From Microlunatus phosphovorus NM-1 (GTDB lineage Bacteria; Actinomycetota; Actinomycetes; Propionibacteriales; Propionibacteriaceae): DNA of 64,000 nucleotides. Where the stretch lies: positions 558,001-622,000 of the forward strand of contig NC_015635.1 in assembly GCF_000270245.1 (NCBI RefSeq). The letters run 5' to 3'. The position numbers and the translations under genes were made by a program. How positions within the stretch are numbered: position 1 is the stretch's first letter; every line of letters begins with the position of its first letter. Positions 1 to 8,992 of this stretch are shown here, in pieces. The notes beneath the pieces are model-generated. The model made no database searches, was not told where the DNA came from, and saw only the letters and a list, made by a program, of their open reading frames with translations.

Positions 1-471
1 GAAGGCGCTGGGATCCCGCGGATCACGGCCGGGGTAGGGGTGGAACTGGACGCCGACGGGCTCTTGGCCGCAGCCGCTGCCTTCGCCACCGCGACCGGCG
101 CGGACCTGCGGCTGGTCTCGCTGGTGACCACGAACTTCCCTGCCGACCTCGACACCGGTCTGATCCGCATCGCGGCCGCCGCACACACTGAGGAGATCGT
201 CAACCACGTCCGCGAGCACCTCGACATCGAGGCCGAGGTGCTTGCTGCCGAAGGTGACAACATGATGGAGGCCGTCGACGGGCTCGACTGGCTGGCTGGG
301 GAGATCTTCTTCGTCGGATCGAGCCGGCTCGCCCAGCCTGGCCAGGTGTTCCTGGGCGCGGCCGGCGTCCGTCTCCTGCGAGCCTTGCCGGTCCCCGTGG
401 CCGTGATTCCCCGGCCCAGGCCTGGGATCGGCCCCAATGTCGGCTCAGCGTCCGATCCAGCGAAGGGATGA
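1..471 (+). CDS. Universal stress protein (UspA family), 5' end outside window
   Basis: The open frame runs from base 1, so the gene begins upstream and only its last 156 codons are seen. The visible part reads as one Usp domain: a Val-rich first strand, an Ala-rich helix (LLAAAAAFATATGADLRLVSLV), then a C-terminal FVGSSR segment and a final strand ending VPVAVIPRP. FVGSSR occupies the place of the G-x-S/T nucleotide-binding loop of Usp proteins. Tandem-domain Usps are common in Actinobacteria, so this may be the second domain. The stop overlaps the start of the following permease by four bases (ATGA), which suggests translational coupling and perhaps a role tied to that transporter. Confidence 0.8.
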   Translation, partial: EGAGIPRITAGVGVELDADGLLAAAAAFATATGADLRLVSLVTTNFPADLDTGLIRIAAAAHTEEIVNHVREHLDIEAEVLAAEGDNMMEAVDGLDWLAGEIFFVGSSRLAQPGQVFLGAAGVRLLRALPVPVAVIPRPRPGIGPNVGSASDPAKG

Positions 472-2033
472 CGGCAATGGACGATCACCACGGTGCGGAG
501 GCGCCCCTGGCGCCGGTTTCCGGCGAGCATGCCGGTGAGCTCTCCACCAAAGGCCTGAGTGCCGGCACGGTCGGTCTGATCGGCGCGGTCGTCATCGGGA
601 TCTCGTGCATCGCACCCGCGTACACGTTCACGGCGGCCGTCGGGCCGACCGCGTCGGTGGTGGGCCTGCAGGTCCCCGCGATCATCCTGGTCGGCTTCAT
701 CCCGATGCTTCTGGTGGCGTTCGGCTACCGGGAGCTGAATCGCGAAATGCCTGACTCCGGTACCTCTTTCACCTGGGCGAGCCGTGCCTTCGGGCCCTGG
801 ATCGGCTGGATGGCGGGCTGGGGACTGGTCGCAGCCACGATCCTGGTGCTGTCCAATCTCGCCGGGGTTGCGGTGGAGTTCCTCTTCCTGCTGATCTCCC
901 AGCTGAGCGGCAATGAGTCGATCGCCGGGCTCGCGGACATCCGCGGGATCAATATCGGGGTCTGCTTGCTCTTCATGCTCGGCGCCACCGCCATCTCCTA
1001 CCGGGACATGCAGACCACCCAGAAGCTCCAGTACGTGCTGGTGAGCTTTCAGGTCGTGGTGCTGCTGTTCTTCGCCGGAAGCGCCATCGTCCAGGGTGCG
1101 TCCGGCACCGGATTTGATTCCACCGCCTTCAGCTGGTCCTGGTTCAACCCGTTCGAGGTCGCCTCGTTCGGTGCGTTCGCAGCCGGGGTGTCGCTGTCGA
1201 TCTTCATCTTCTGGGGCTGGGACGTCACCCTCACCATGAACGAGGAGACCAAGGATCCCGAGAAGACGCCCGGTCGCGCGGCGACGGTGACCGTGCTCAC
1301 GATCGTGAGCCTGTACGTGCTGCTGGCGGTCGCGATGATCATGTACGCCGGCATCGGCACCGGAGAGCTCGGTCTTGGCAACCCCGAGATCCAGGAGAAC
1401 GTCTTCTTCTATCTGTCCGGTCCGATCCTCGGCCCGCTTGCTTTCCTGGTCTCGCTCGCGGTGCTCACCAGTTCGGCGTCGTCGTTGCAGTCCACCTTCG
1501 TCTCACCGGCCCGAACCCTCTTGGCGATGGGTCACTACGGCGCCCTGCCGTCGTCGTTCGCGCGCGTCAGCCCGCGGTTCTTCACGCCCGGTTACGCCAC
1601 GATCGTCTCTTCGGTCGTCGCCTCCGTGTTCTATGCGGTGATGCGCTTCCTCAGTGAGAACGTGCTGTGGGACACCATCACCGCGCTCGGCATGATGATC
1701 TGCTTCTACTACGGGCTGACCGCGTTCGCGTGCGTCTGGTATTTCCGCAAGCAGTGGTTCGACTCGTTGCGGAGCACGCTGTTCACCTTCGTGTTCCCTC
1801 TCGTCGGCGGCGTGATCTTGGCGGTGATGTTCGTGACGACGCTGGTCGAGTCGATGGATCCCGACTACGGCAGCGGGTCGAACATCGGCGGGTTGGGGCT
1901 GGTGTTCGTGCTCGGCTTGGGCGTGATCCTGGTCGGGGTCGTGGTGATGATCTGGCAGCGGATGAAGCGACCGGCGTTCTTCCGTGGTGAGACCCTGGCC
2001 AAGGCGGCGCCGGAGAGCCTGCGACGCCGGTAG
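468..2033 (+). CDS. APC superfamily amino acid permease
   Basis: This 521-residue integral membrane protein has about twelve hydrophobic segments. After a polar N-terminus of about 35 residues it begins with a Gly-rich first segment (GLIGAVVIGISCIAPAYTF), the unwound substrate-binding helix typical of the amino acid-polyamine-organocation family. A conserved F-x-W-A/G segment follows (TSFTWASRAFGPWIGWMAGW). Another characteristic helix contains FIFWGWD and is followed by NEETKDPEKTPGRA, the usual charged loop. Family members are secondary transporters of amino acids or polyamines; the substrate cannot be read here. It overlaps the Usp gene upstream, an arrangement seen in other actinobacterial APC loci. 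Confidence 0.88.
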   Translation: MTAMDDHHGAEAPLAPVSGEHAGELSTKGLSAGTVGLIGAVVIGISCIAPAYTFTAAVGPTASVVGLQVPAIILVGFIPMLLVAFGYRELNREMPDSGTSFTWASRAFGPWIGWMAGWGLVAATILVLSNLAGVAVEFLFLLISQLSGNESIAGLADIRGINIGVCLLFMLGATAISYRDMQTTQKLQYVLVSFQVVVLLFFAGSAIVQGASGTGFDSTAFSWSWFNPFEVASFGAFAAGVSLSIFIFWGWDVTLTMNEETKDPEKTPGRAATVTVLTIVSLYVLLAVAMIMYAGIGTGELGLGNPEIQENVFFYLSGPILGPLAFLVSLAVLTSSASSLQSTFVSPARTLLAMGHYGALPSSFARVSPRFFTPGYATIVSSVVASVFYAVMRFLSENVLWDTITALGMMICFYYGLTAFACVWYFRKQWFDSLRSTLFTFVFPLVGGVILAVMFVTTLVESMDPDYGSGSNIGGLGLVFVLGLGVILVGVVVMIWQRMKRPAFFRGETLAKAAPESLRRR

Positions 2034-2096
2034 ACCATTGGCTGGGATGCCTGGGAGGGCCTTGTGGTGGCGCGGCGCCCGACCTAGTGTGCTGTC

Positions 2097-2555
2097 ATGG
2101 CGGATGCCTACCAGGTGATCCTCGGCATGGTGGCCGTGTCGATCATCGTGCTCGTCCCGATCGGCATGGTCGTGGCCTACGACGCCCTCGCCGGTCGCTG
2201 GGACCTGCGACCCGGCAGTTTGCGTGAGCGCTGGCGGGTCGGTGCGGAGCGTCGCCGCGATCTTCGTTCGATGCGACAGCAGCAGGGCGTCCCGCTGGAG
2301 CGGCTCACCAACGACCTGCGCCGTCTGCGTGCCCTGGTGAGCTCCGATGAGCATCAGTCCGCGGCACACCAACTGGGCCATCTTCTCGCGTACGACCGCG
2401 TGCTGACCGACATCTGCGCCATGCTCGACATCTCCCACGATCTCAGCGCCGACCTGTCCGGCCTGGACCGGGACATCGAGCGGATCCGGATCGAGGCCGA
2501 TCTCGAGCGGGCCGGCGTCGTGCTCACCGACAAGCGGTACGGCAAAGCTGCCTGA
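2097..2555 (+). CDS. Membrane-anchored protein of unknown function
   Basis: This 152-residue protein has one N-terminal transmembrane segment (about residues 7-29, GMVAVSIIVLVPIGMVVAYD) followed by a highly charged, probably helical cytoplasmic part. The Arg-rich stretch just after the membrane segment (RERWRVGAERRRDLRSMRQQQG) predicts a cytoplasmic C-terminus. The remainder is rich in heptad-like Leu/Ile spacing (LERLTNDLRRLRAL and LDRDIERIRIEADLERAG), so a coiled coil is plausible. I do not recognise a named family or any catalytic motif. It stands alone between the permease and a very small gene, with 63 bases upstream of its start. Confidence 0.65.
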   Translation: MADAYQVILGMVAVSIIVLVPIGMVVAYDALAGRWDLRPGSLRERWRVGAERRRDLRSMRQQQGVPLERLTNDLRRLRALVSSDEHQSAAHQLGHLLAYDRVLTDICAMLDISHDLSADLSGLDRDIERIRIEADLERAGVVLTDKRYGKAA

Positions 2556-2655
2556 GCCACAACCCAGGTTCCCCACGCGCGGCCAATACCGACAGATGTG
2601 TCGGAGATCTCCCTTCGGGAATATGCGCGGCTGTACGGGAGTTGCTACAGTTGAC

Positions 2656-2676
2656 TTCGAAGCCGAAGGTTTCGAA
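2656..2676. promoter_or_regulatory. Inverted repeat upstream of the 49-aa gene
   Basis: Two nine-base arms, TTCGAAGCC and GGTTTCGAA, are separated by three bases and match at all but one position. They start within a TTGACT hexamer (2651-2656) that could be a -35 box; the -10 is weak. The site lies about 45 bases before the start of the small gene at 2722, so it could be an operator or, in RNA, a leader hairpin. Confidence 0.35.
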
Positions 2677-2721
2677 ATAGAAGAAGATTCAGCAACACAC
2701 CCTATGAAGGAATGATCCGAG

Positions 2722-2871
2722 ATGTCGTTCGTCTCCAACCTCCGCTCGCGCAACCAGGCACGGCGCAACCGCCGGGCCATGGAGCGTGCGATCGCCGAGG
2801 CTCCTAGCGCCACCATGCGCGAAGAGCTGATGGCGGCTGCGGTGCGGTCGGGTATCAGCCCGCGTATCTGA
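2722..2871 (+). CDS. Small basic protein, 49 aa, unknown function
   Basis: The ATG at 2722 follows a GAAGGA ribosome-binding site by about 11 bases. The gene encodes 49 residues with a basic N-terminal half (SNLRSRNQARRNRRAMERAI) and an Ala-rich helical second half that ends in SGISPRI. It is flanked by a palindromic promoter region and a strong intrinsic terminator, so it is probably an independent transcription unit. The Arg-rich composition suggests nucleic acid or membrane contact, but this is inference. No family is recognised. Confidence 0.6.
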   Translation: MSFVSNLRSRNQARRNRRAMERAIAEAPSATMREELMAAAVRSGISPRI

Positions 2872-2910
2872 GGTCGCCGGCTGCGTGCAGCCGTCTCCTC
2901 GCAACAAACC

Positions 2911-2946
2911 GAGCTCCCGTCGATGGCGACGGGGGCTCTTTCGTTT
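2911..2946 (+). terminator. Rho-independent terminator after the 49-aa gene
   Basis: A 12-bp stem (2911-2922 with 2927-2938, one G-T pair) closes a four-base ATGG loop and is followed by TTTCGTTT. It lies 39 bases after the stop at 2871 and points away from the oppositely transcribed protease gene, whose end at 2987 it may also insulate. Confidence 0.8.
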
Positions 2947-2986
2947 CTCGGGCCCGTTCCTGCTTCGTCTCCGGGCTCCGCGTCAG

Positions 2987-3706
2987 TCAGCCAAGAGGGA
3001 TCGGGAGTAGGACCAGGAAGCCGACGACCAGACCGGCGATGTTGGCGAGCAGGAACAGCAGCTCCCACAGCAGGGCAGGGACATGGGTCAGCCGGGTGAG
3101 CTGGTCGACATCGGAGCCCCGCGCCGCGCCGCGGCGTCGTTGCGCCATCTGCTCCAGCACCGGCTTCGGTGCGGCGAAGAGCAGCAGCCAGGTCAGCAGA
3201 TAGGCGAGCAGCGAGACGGTCGTGCCGGGCAGATACCAGCTCGCCAGCCCGGCGGCCGCCCCGCAGAGAACCAGCACCAGCAGGCCGTACGCGTTCCTGA
3301 TCTGCAGCAGCATCAGCGACAGCCAGCCCGCCGCAAGCCAGAGCAGTGCCAGGCTGTGCCCGCCGGCCAGCAGCAAGGCCGCCCCGAGGCCTGCGACCGC
3401 CGGCGCGAGATAGCCGGCGGCCAGCATCGCCACCATGCCGAGACCGGTCGGCTTGCCGCGAGAGAGGGTGACCCCTGAGGTGTCAGCATGCAGTCGGATG
3501 CCCACCAGCCGGCGCCCGGTGAGGACCGCGAGCAGCGCATGACCGCCTTCGTGACTGATGGTCACCAGATGGCGGGTGACGGTCCAGGCGCGCGGCACCA
3601 GGACGAGACCGAGGGCAAGCACGGCGATACCGGCGACGATCGCCGGCTCCGGTGCCGGCTGGGACGCCGTCGCTCGCGACCAGATCTGACTCAGGACCTC
3701 ACCCAC
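2987..3706 (-). CDS. M50-type membrane metalloprotease-like protein
   Basis: A GTG start at 3706 gives 239 residues and has a GAGGAG ribosome-binding site overlapping the stop of the upstream gene. The protein has a transmembrane segment near residues 22-40, then the zinc-protease motif HEGGH at residues 52-56, followed by at least four more hydrophobic segments. This matches the M50B-like family of actinobacterial membrane proteases, in which H52, H56 and the intervening E53 would bind zinc and activate water. Substrate unknown; intramembrane cleavage of a regulator is a possibility. The same frame stays open further upstream but that part overlaps the preceding gene and lacks family character. 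It follows the 93-aa gene closely, so the two are probably co-transcribed. Confidence 0.75.
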   Translation of the reverse strand: MGEVLSQIWSRATASQPAPEPAIVAGIAVLALGLVLVPRAWTVTRHLVTISHEGGHALLAVLTGRRLVGIRLHADTSGVTLSRGKPTGLGMVAMLAAGYLAPAVAGLGAALLLAGGHSLALLWLAAGWLSLMLLQIRNAYGLLVLVLCGAAAGLASWYLPGTTVSLLAYLLTWLLLFAAPKPVLEQMAQRRRGAARGSDVDQLTRLTHVPALLWELLFLLANIAGLVVGFLVLLPIPLG

Positions 3707-3720
3707 ACGGTCCCAACTCC

Positions 3721-4002
3721 TCAGGCAGCGAGGAAGTTGCCGTTCAGCCGCCCTTCGGCGTGATCCCGGATGCTGCGCAGCAACTCCTGGCTGACCGTCA
3801 GGCCTGGTGGCTGGTTGGATTGCTGGTGGCCACGGACCATCAGGCGGGTCCGGGGCGCCCCGTCGGGCAGGACCGGCGGCAGCTCGCTGAGGGTGAACTC
3901 CTCGCAGGCCTTGACCAGCTGCTCGTTGACCGAGTCGACGACCGGGCGCACCCGGATCAGCGGGGCGGCGATGATGATGGCACGGGTGGTGACGGTGGCC
4001 AT
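3721..4002 (-). CDS. Hypothetical protein, 93 aa
   Basis: This short protein starts with an alternating hydrophobic stretch (ATVTTRAIIIAAPLIRVRP) that could be a beta strand or a peripheral membrane segment. A mixed helical part follows (VDSVNEQLVKACEEFTLSEL), then a polar C-terminus (SQELLRSIRDHAEGRL). It is not recognised as a known family. The next gene, the M50-like protease, starts 14 bases after its stop and its ribosome-binding site lies across that stop, indicating a two-gene operon. It may be a partner or substrate of the protease, but nothing in the sequence proves this. Confidence 0.5.
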   Translation of the reverse strand: MATVTTRAIIIAAPLIRVRPVVDSVNEQLVKACEEFTLSELPPVLPDGAPRTRLMVRGHQQSNQPPGLTVSQELLRSIRDHAEGRLNGNFLAA

Positions 4003-4093
4003 CCATCAATGATCCGGGGCATGAGGCGGCCCCTATAGGGTCGAAGGTCCCGTCTATTCAACGTCCCAGCTAGGAGCAGGCCCCTAGGCAAAC

Positions 4094-5614
4094 TCAGAGG
4101 GCGCCGGAGGTCCAGAGCAGTTCCCGGGCACCGCTGAGCCGTTGGGCGAAGGAGACCGCCTGCTGATCGGTCAGGCCGCTGACGAAGTCGGCGATGCCCC
4201 GGCCGCGGCCCATCCCGGCCAGCTGGCGGGGGGAGGTGACGCCGTCGAGCCAGTCGGGATGCTGCTGGGCGACCCGCTCGTATCCGTCGGTCGCGATCCG
4301 GACCAGATCGATCAGCCGGCGCGGGGCCTTGGGCGCGTCCTGCCGATCCGAGAGCCAGTCGTCGAATCCGGTGACCAGCGCATCGATGGTGCGGGCCTGG
4401 CCCCGCTGGAACATGGCCAGATCCGGCCGGTCGAGGATGAAGTACTGATGCACGAACTTCAACACCGAGACCTGGTGCCACGCATCGGCGGCGAGTGACA
4501 CGTACGCCGACCGCACCGGTGGATCGCGGATCAGCTCGACCGATGAGATGAAAAGGTCGATCCAGCGCGAAACGAAGCCGGAAATGGCGCGGTCGGCCAT
4601 CCGTGATCCGTCGTACGGGGCCGCGAGAACGCCATCGACGAACTCCTCGCCGATCGTGCTGACGGCAGCGCCGAAGCGGTCCTCGTCGAAGATCCAGTCG
4701 TCCTTCTCGATCAGCCGCCGGCGCAGCTGTTCCAAACCGGCGCCCGGCCACCGGCCCATCAGATCCAGTTCGTCGGTGCTCATCGCGGCCAGTGCCCGGC
4801 GATCGCTGAGCCAGGAACGAAACTCGCCGGAGACGGGGGAGAACTGCAGGATGCCGGAGCGGTGGAAGTCCTCCACGTCGTGCAGCGAATAGGCGATGTC
4901 GTCGGCCAGGTCCATGATCGAGCACTCGAGTGTCTGGCGGCCGGGCGGCAGCTCGGGAAAGGCAGACAAGGCGCTGAGCATCTCGTCCAGGTCGAGGGTG
5001 TAGGCGGAGAACTTCGTCGACCCGGGTCCGGCCGGACCCACGCCCGCGCCGCGCGGCGGTTCGGGCCACCCGGAAGGATGAGGGTCAGGAACCACGTACC
5101 GGCCCCAGGGATACTTCAGCACCGCGGCGCGACTGGCCGCGGTCAGGTTGAGACCCTCGTCGCCCGGGCCCAGCACCTCAAGCTCGGTGAGGATGCGGAA
5201 GGTCTGGGCGTTGCCCTCGAAGCCGTCGTGCAGCCCGAATCGGATCCGGAGGACATCGTCCAGCACACGTTCGCCGAGGTGGCCGAACGGCGGGTGACCA
5301 AGGTCGTGCGCGTTGGCGCCGACCTGCACGACGACATGGTCCAGCCCGCCGAGCTCGCGGAGCAACGCCGGGTCGGCGTCGCGCAGCAGCCGGACCGCGA
5401 TCGCCCGGGCAACGGCGGTCACCTTGATGGAATGCGACAACCGGTTGTGCACCATGCCCGCGGTTGCCCCGGCGGTGATCACCTGGGTCACTTCGGCCAG
5501 CCGGGAGTACGACTGGGCGAAGCGGATCCGCTCCAGATCGGTACGGAATCCCGACTCCTGGCCGGCGTTCGGCATACCGGCCTCGGGTCGAGGTCGCTGC
5601 AACCGGGCGTCCAT
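4094..5614 (-). CDS. dgt: Deoxyguanosinetriphosphate triphosphohydrolase (dGTPase-like)
   Basis: The protein hydrolyses dGTP (or dNTPs generally) to deoxynucleoside and tripolyphosphate and helps control the dNTP pool in the cytoplasm. With the ATG at 5614 it is 506 residues long, normal for the family. The HD-domain metal ligands are visible: H61 in NRLSHSIKV, H103-D104 in NAHDLGHPPFGHLGE, and a later D in IMDLADDIAYSLHDVED. The N-terminal RTDLERIRFAQSYSRL and the DGFEGNAQTFRILT segment are also diagnostic. The frame extends further upstream, but an AGGGTGG ribosome-binding site and the family start support 5614. It is divergent from pgi with 85 bases between the two starts. Confidence 0.9.
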   Translation of the reverse strand: MDARLQRPRPEAGMPNAGQESGFRTDLERIRFAQSYSRLAEVTQVITAGATAGMVHNRLSHSIKVTAVARAIAVRLLRDADPALLRELGGLDHVVVQVGANAHDLGHPPFGHLGERVLDDVLRIRFGLHDGFEGNAQTFRILTELEVLGPGDEGLNLTAASRAAVLKYPWGRYVVPDPHPSGWPEPPRGAGVGPAGPGSTKFSAYTLDLDEMLSALSAFPELPPGRQTLECSIMDLADDIAYSLHDVEDFHRSGILQFSPVSGEFRSWLSDRRALAAMSTDELDLMGRWPGAGLEQLRRRLIEKDDWIFDEDRFGAAVSTIGEEFVDGVLAAPYDGSRMADRAISGFVSRWIDLFISSVELIRDPPVRSAYVSLAADAWHQVSVLKFVHQYFILDRPDLAMFQRGQARTIDALVTGFDDWLSDRQDAPKAPRRLIDLVRIATDGYERVAQQHPDWLDGVTSPRQLAGMGRGRGIADFVSGLTDQQAVSFAQRLSGARELLWTSGAL

Positions 5615-5699
5615 GACAACCCACCCTAGATCCGCGACGTCAGCGCCGCTCGCTAGTGTCGGACCGACCGCCACGGACGACGAACCAGAGGACTGACCG

Positions 5700-7367
5700 A
5701 TGAGTGCACCTGTCGATGCCACCAGCACTGCCGCTTGGGCCAAGCTGACCGAGCTGAAGAACGGGTTGGTGCCCGACCTGCGCGGCTGGTTCGCCGCGAA
5801 CCCGGACCGGGCTCAGGCGTTTACCTTCGACGCCGCCGATCTGCACGTCGACCTGTCGAAGAACCTGATCGACGACGAGGTGCTGGCCGCCCTGATCGCG
5901 CTGGCTGAAGAGGTCAAGCTGACCGAGCGGCGGGACGCGATGTTCGCCGGCGAGCGGATCAATGTGACCGAGGACCGAGCGGTGCTGCACACCGCGCTGC
6001 GCGACCCGGACAACGTGGCGGTGGACCTGGACGGCACCAACGTCGTGGCCGAGGTGCACAAGGTGTTGGAGAAGGTCTACGACTTCGCTGATCGAGTACG
6101 CAGCGGGGAATGGAAGGGGGTGACCGGCAAGCGGATCGAGACGATCGTCAACATCGGTATCGGTGGTTCCGATCTCGGTCCGGTAATGGTCTATGAGGCC
6201 CTCCAGCCCTACGTGCAGGACGGGCTCAGCGCACGGTTCATCTCCAACATCGACCCGACCGACGTGGCGACCAAGACCGCCGATCTGGACCCGGAGACGA
6301 CCCTGGTGATCGTCGCCTCGAAGACGTTCACCACCTTGGAGACGCTGACCAACGCCCGGCTGGCGCGTTCCTGGCTGCTGTCGGGTCTCAAGGCATCCGG
6401 GGCGATCGACGACAGCGGTGAGGCGGAGGCGATCGCGAAGCACTTCGTCGCTGTCTCGACGGCGCTGGACAAGGTCGCCGCCTTCGGCATCGACCCGCAG
6501 AACGCCTTCGGCTTCTGGGACTGGGTCGGCGGTCGTTACTCGGTGGACTCTGCGATCGGCACCGCTTTGGTGGTGGCCATCGGGCGGGACAACTTCGCCG
6601 ACTTCCTCGCCGGTTTCCACGCCATCGACGAACACTTCGCATCGACGCCGCTCGGGGAGAATGTGCCGGCGCTGATGGGGCTGCTCAATGTCTGGTATCG
6701 CAACTTCTTCGGCGCGGCCACGCATGCCGTGCTGCCGTACGCGCAGCTGCTGCACCGCTTCCCGGCGTACCTGCAACAACTGACCATGGAGTCCAACGGC
6801 AAGAGCGTCCGCTGGGACGGCACCCCGGTCACCACCGACACCGGCGAGGTCTTCTGGGGCGAGCCCGGCACCAACGGTCAGCACGCCTTCTATCAGCTGA
6901 TCCACCAGGGGACACAGCTGATCCCGGCCGACTTCATTGCGGTCGCGAACCCGGCGTATGGGCTGACCGACGGCGACGCGGACGTCCACGAGCTGTTCCT
7001 GGCCAACTTCTTCGCCCAGACCGCGGCCCTCGCCTTCGGCAAGACCGCCGACGAGGTCCGTGAGGAGGGCACGGCCGAGGCGATCGTGCCGGCCCGAGTC
7101 TTCTCCGGAAACCGGCCGACCACCTCGATCATGGCCCCCGCGCTGACTCCGTCAGTGTTCGGACAGCTGATCGCGCTCTACGAGCACATCACCTTCACCG
7201 AAGGCATCGTCTGGGGGATCGACAGCTTCGACCAGTGGGGTGTCGAACTGGGCAAGCAGTTGGCACTGAAGGTGACCCCAGCGGTCGGTGGCGACGAGGC
7301 CGCGCTCGCCGAGCAGGATGCCTCCACCCAGGAGCTGATCCGCTACTACCGCACTCAGCGGGGCTGA
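5700..7367 (+). CDS. pgi: Glucose-6-phosphate isomerase
   Basis: This glycolytic enzyme interconverts glucose 6-phosphate and fructose 6-phosphate. The 555-residue length is normal for bacterial PGI. Diagnostic segments include [20 protein letters not shown], the sugar-phosphate loop [62 protein letters not shown] (active-site Glu and His region) and [17 protein letters not shown] with the C-terminal catalytic Lys. The ATG is preceded by AGAGGA. The polyphosphate glucokinase gene about 37 kb downstream would supply its substrate. Confidence 0.96.
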   Translation: MSAPVDATSTAAWAKLTELKNGLVPDLRGWFAANPDRAQAFTFDAADLHVDLSKNLIDDEVLAALIALAEEVKLTERRDAMFAGERINVTEDRAVLHTALRDPDNVAVDLDGTNVVAEVHKVLEKVYDFADRVRSGEWKGVTGKRIETIVNIGIGGSDLGPVMVYEALQPYVQDGLSARFISNIDPTDVATKTADLDPETTLVIVASKTFTTLETLTNARLARSWLLSGLKASGAIDDSGEAEAIAKHFVAVSTALDKVAAFGIDPQNAFGFWDWVGGRYSVDSAIGTALVVAIGRDNFADFLAGFHAIDEHFASTPLGENVPALMGLLNVWYRNFFGAATHAVLPYAQLLHRFPAYLQQLTMESNGKSVRWDGTPVTTDTGEVFWGEPGTNGQHAFYQLIHQGTQLIPADFIAVANPAYGLTDGDADVHELFLANFFAQTAALAFGKTADEVREEGTAEAIVPARVFSGNRPTTSIMAPALTPSVFGQLIALYEHITFTEGIVWGIDSFDQWGVELGKQLALKVTPAVGGDEAALAEQDASTQELIRYYRTQRG

Positions 7368-7379
7368 AGCGGGTCGCGT

Positions 7380-8057
7380 TCAGGGAAGGCGCCAGAACTC
7401 TCCGGTGAGGCCGCGCTCATCGAGGAGTACCTGGTTGTCGTCGCGGGTGTGGGGCTGGAAGGTGGCGTCGAGGCGATCGCCATACCAGGCCTGGGCGAGA
7501 TCCCACACCGTCCTCGCGTCCGCGATGTACCCGCTGCCGGGGCTGTGCTCGGCGGTCCATCGCTCCGCGTGCTCACGAGTGCAGAAGAGACGGATCATCG
7601 TGCAGGTGGCCACGACGTCCTCCCACCACTCGGCGGCGGGCCTGGGAAACCGGACTGCGAGTTCTTCCGGAGGCGCAGTCGTCGGCCCGGCGTGCACGGC
7701 GAGGTGCCGGGCACAGTGCGGGCAGGTCGTATCGATCCGCACATCAAGGTCGAGGGCGGCGCTGATGCCGAAGGAGTCCCAGGCGCAGCCGCCCCACCAG
7801 CGACGATCATCGCGGCCATCCGCCGGGGTGAGGACGAACGCCATCGGAGCCGCGGTGAACGGGTGTGCCATCCGCACCGCATCACCGTCCTGGCTGAGCA
7901 CCAGGGCATGGGCATCGGCTAGTTCGCGGAGGAGCTGCTGCACCCGATTAGGCGTGCTCTCGATCCTGCGGGCGAGTTCGGCTACGGAGGGAGCGCGGCC
8001 CTCCGCGGTGAAGGTCTCGTAGACGAGATTGCGGACGCGCCAGCTCTCAGAGGTCAT
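7380..8057 (-). CDS. Alkylmercury lyase (MerB)-like protein
   Basis: With the ATG at 8057 (GGGGAGACTGAGG upstream) the protein has 225 residues. Residues 1-65 form a winged-helix-like N-terminal domain (SVAELARRIESTPNRVQQLL). The C-terminal domain carries GGCAWDSFGIS, placing Cys91 and Asp94 in the C-x-x-D spacing of the MerB active site. It also has a CPHC pair (residues 112-115), and FCTREHAERW with Cys159 as the second catalytic cysteine. The WWEDVVATCT segment is typical of the alkylmercury lyase family. MerB breaks carbon-mercury bonds, but many actinobacterial homologues lie outside mer operons, as here: no merA or merR is near. The true substrate may differ. It is divergent from an AraC regulator. 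Confidence 0.75.
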   Translation of the reverse strand: MTSESWRVRNLVYETFTAEGRAPSVAELARRIESTPNRVQQLLRELADAHALVLSQDGDAVRMAHPFTAAPMAFVLTPADGRDDRRWWGGCAWDSFGISAALDLDVRIDTTCPHCARHLAVHAGPTTAPPEELAVRFPRPAAEWWEDVVATCTMIRLFCTREHAERWTAEHSPGSGYIADARTVWDLAQAWYGDRLDATFQPHTRDDNQVLLDERGLTGEFWRLP

Positions 8058-8106
8058 GGCCTCAGTCTCCCCAGGTGCCTTCCTTGCGGTCTTGTACGTT
8101 TCTTGC

Positions 8107-8880
8107 ATGGTCGATCGCGTACGCGCCTGGCACCCTGGAGTGCCGGCGCTGCGCGAGGTCTACCACGCAAGCTTCGACCACGCCTACCCGGTGCATACTC
8201 ACGACGACTGGACCGTCATGCTCGTCGACGACGGTGTCGTTGCCTATCGCTTGGACCGGGCTGGGCACTACGCGACCACCACGGCACTGACCCTGTTGCC
8301 GCCCGGCGTGCCTCATGACGGGCGCTCCGCGATCGATGGCAAGAGCTACCGCAAACGCGTCCTCTACCTGGGTGCCGAATGGCTTCCAGCAAGAGCCCAG
8401 GGTCTGGCGGCGACCCGGCCCACCCTCGCAGATCCGAGTTCGTTGGCCGTGGTGCAACGGGTCCATGCCGCGCTGCGGGATCCGGATGACCAGATGGCGG
8501 CCGAGTACTGGATGCTCATCCTCCACCGGCATGTCCTTGCCCATCTGGGGAATCCGACGACAGCGCGGCGTGACGTGCCGTTGGCCAGGCGGCTGCGAGA
8601 GCTACTCGATGACCGCTACACCGAGTCGTTCACCATCGCCGCCGGTGCGGCGCAGCTGGGGGCTCACCCCAGTCATCTCGTGCGTGTGTTCTCTCAGACC
8701 TACGGCATCGCCCCGCATCAGTACGTCATCAGCCGTCGCGTCGACCATGCCCGACGCCTGCTCGTCCAGGGGCATCGGCCGGCGGATGCCGCCGTGGAAG
8801 CAGGCTTCCATGATCAGGCTCATCTCACCCGACACTTTCGGCGCGTCCTCGGTGTCACCCCTGCTGTCTTCTGCAGGTAG
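8107..8880 (+). CDS. AraC family transcriptional regulator
   Basis: The 257-residue protein has an N-terminal cupin-like ligand domain (VYHASFDHAYPVHTHDDWTVML, LTLLPPGVPHDG) and a C-terminal double helix-turn-helix from about residue 165. The second HTH reads PADAAVEAGFHDQAHLTRHFRRVLGVTPAVF, very close to the AraC signature. The N-terminal pattern is that of AraC proteins that sense small ligands. It starts 49 bases from the divergent MerB-like gene and probably controls both genes from the shared spacer. The chosen ATG at 8107 gives the usual N-terminus; an in-frame start 78 bases earlier would overlap the neighbour. Confidence 0.88.
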   Translation: MVDRVRAWHPGVPALREVYHASFDHAYPVHTHDDWTVMLVDDGVVAYRLDRAGHYATTTALTLLPPGVPHDGRSAIDGKSYRKRVLYLGAEWLPARAQGLAATRPTLADPSSLAVVQRVHAALRDPDDQMAAEYWMLILHRHVLAHLGNPTTARRDVPLARRLRELLDDRYTESFTIAAGAAQLGAHPSHLVRVFSQTYGIAPHQYVISRRVDHARRLLVQGHRPADAAVEAGFHDQAHLTRHFRRVLGVTPAVFCR

Positions 8881-8992
8881 CTGCGGGTCACGATCCAATG
8901 CGCCTGGCAGGAACCGTGAGCGTCGAGTTGCGAGCCGGCAGGCAGGCGCCATCTGTCGCAGTCATCCATGCCTCTCGCATAGATTTCACCGA

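Noticed and set aside
1503-3068. Long minus-strand open frame across the permease end and small genes
   Set aside because: His/Arg/Pro-rich, antisense to well-supported genes; an effect of high GC.
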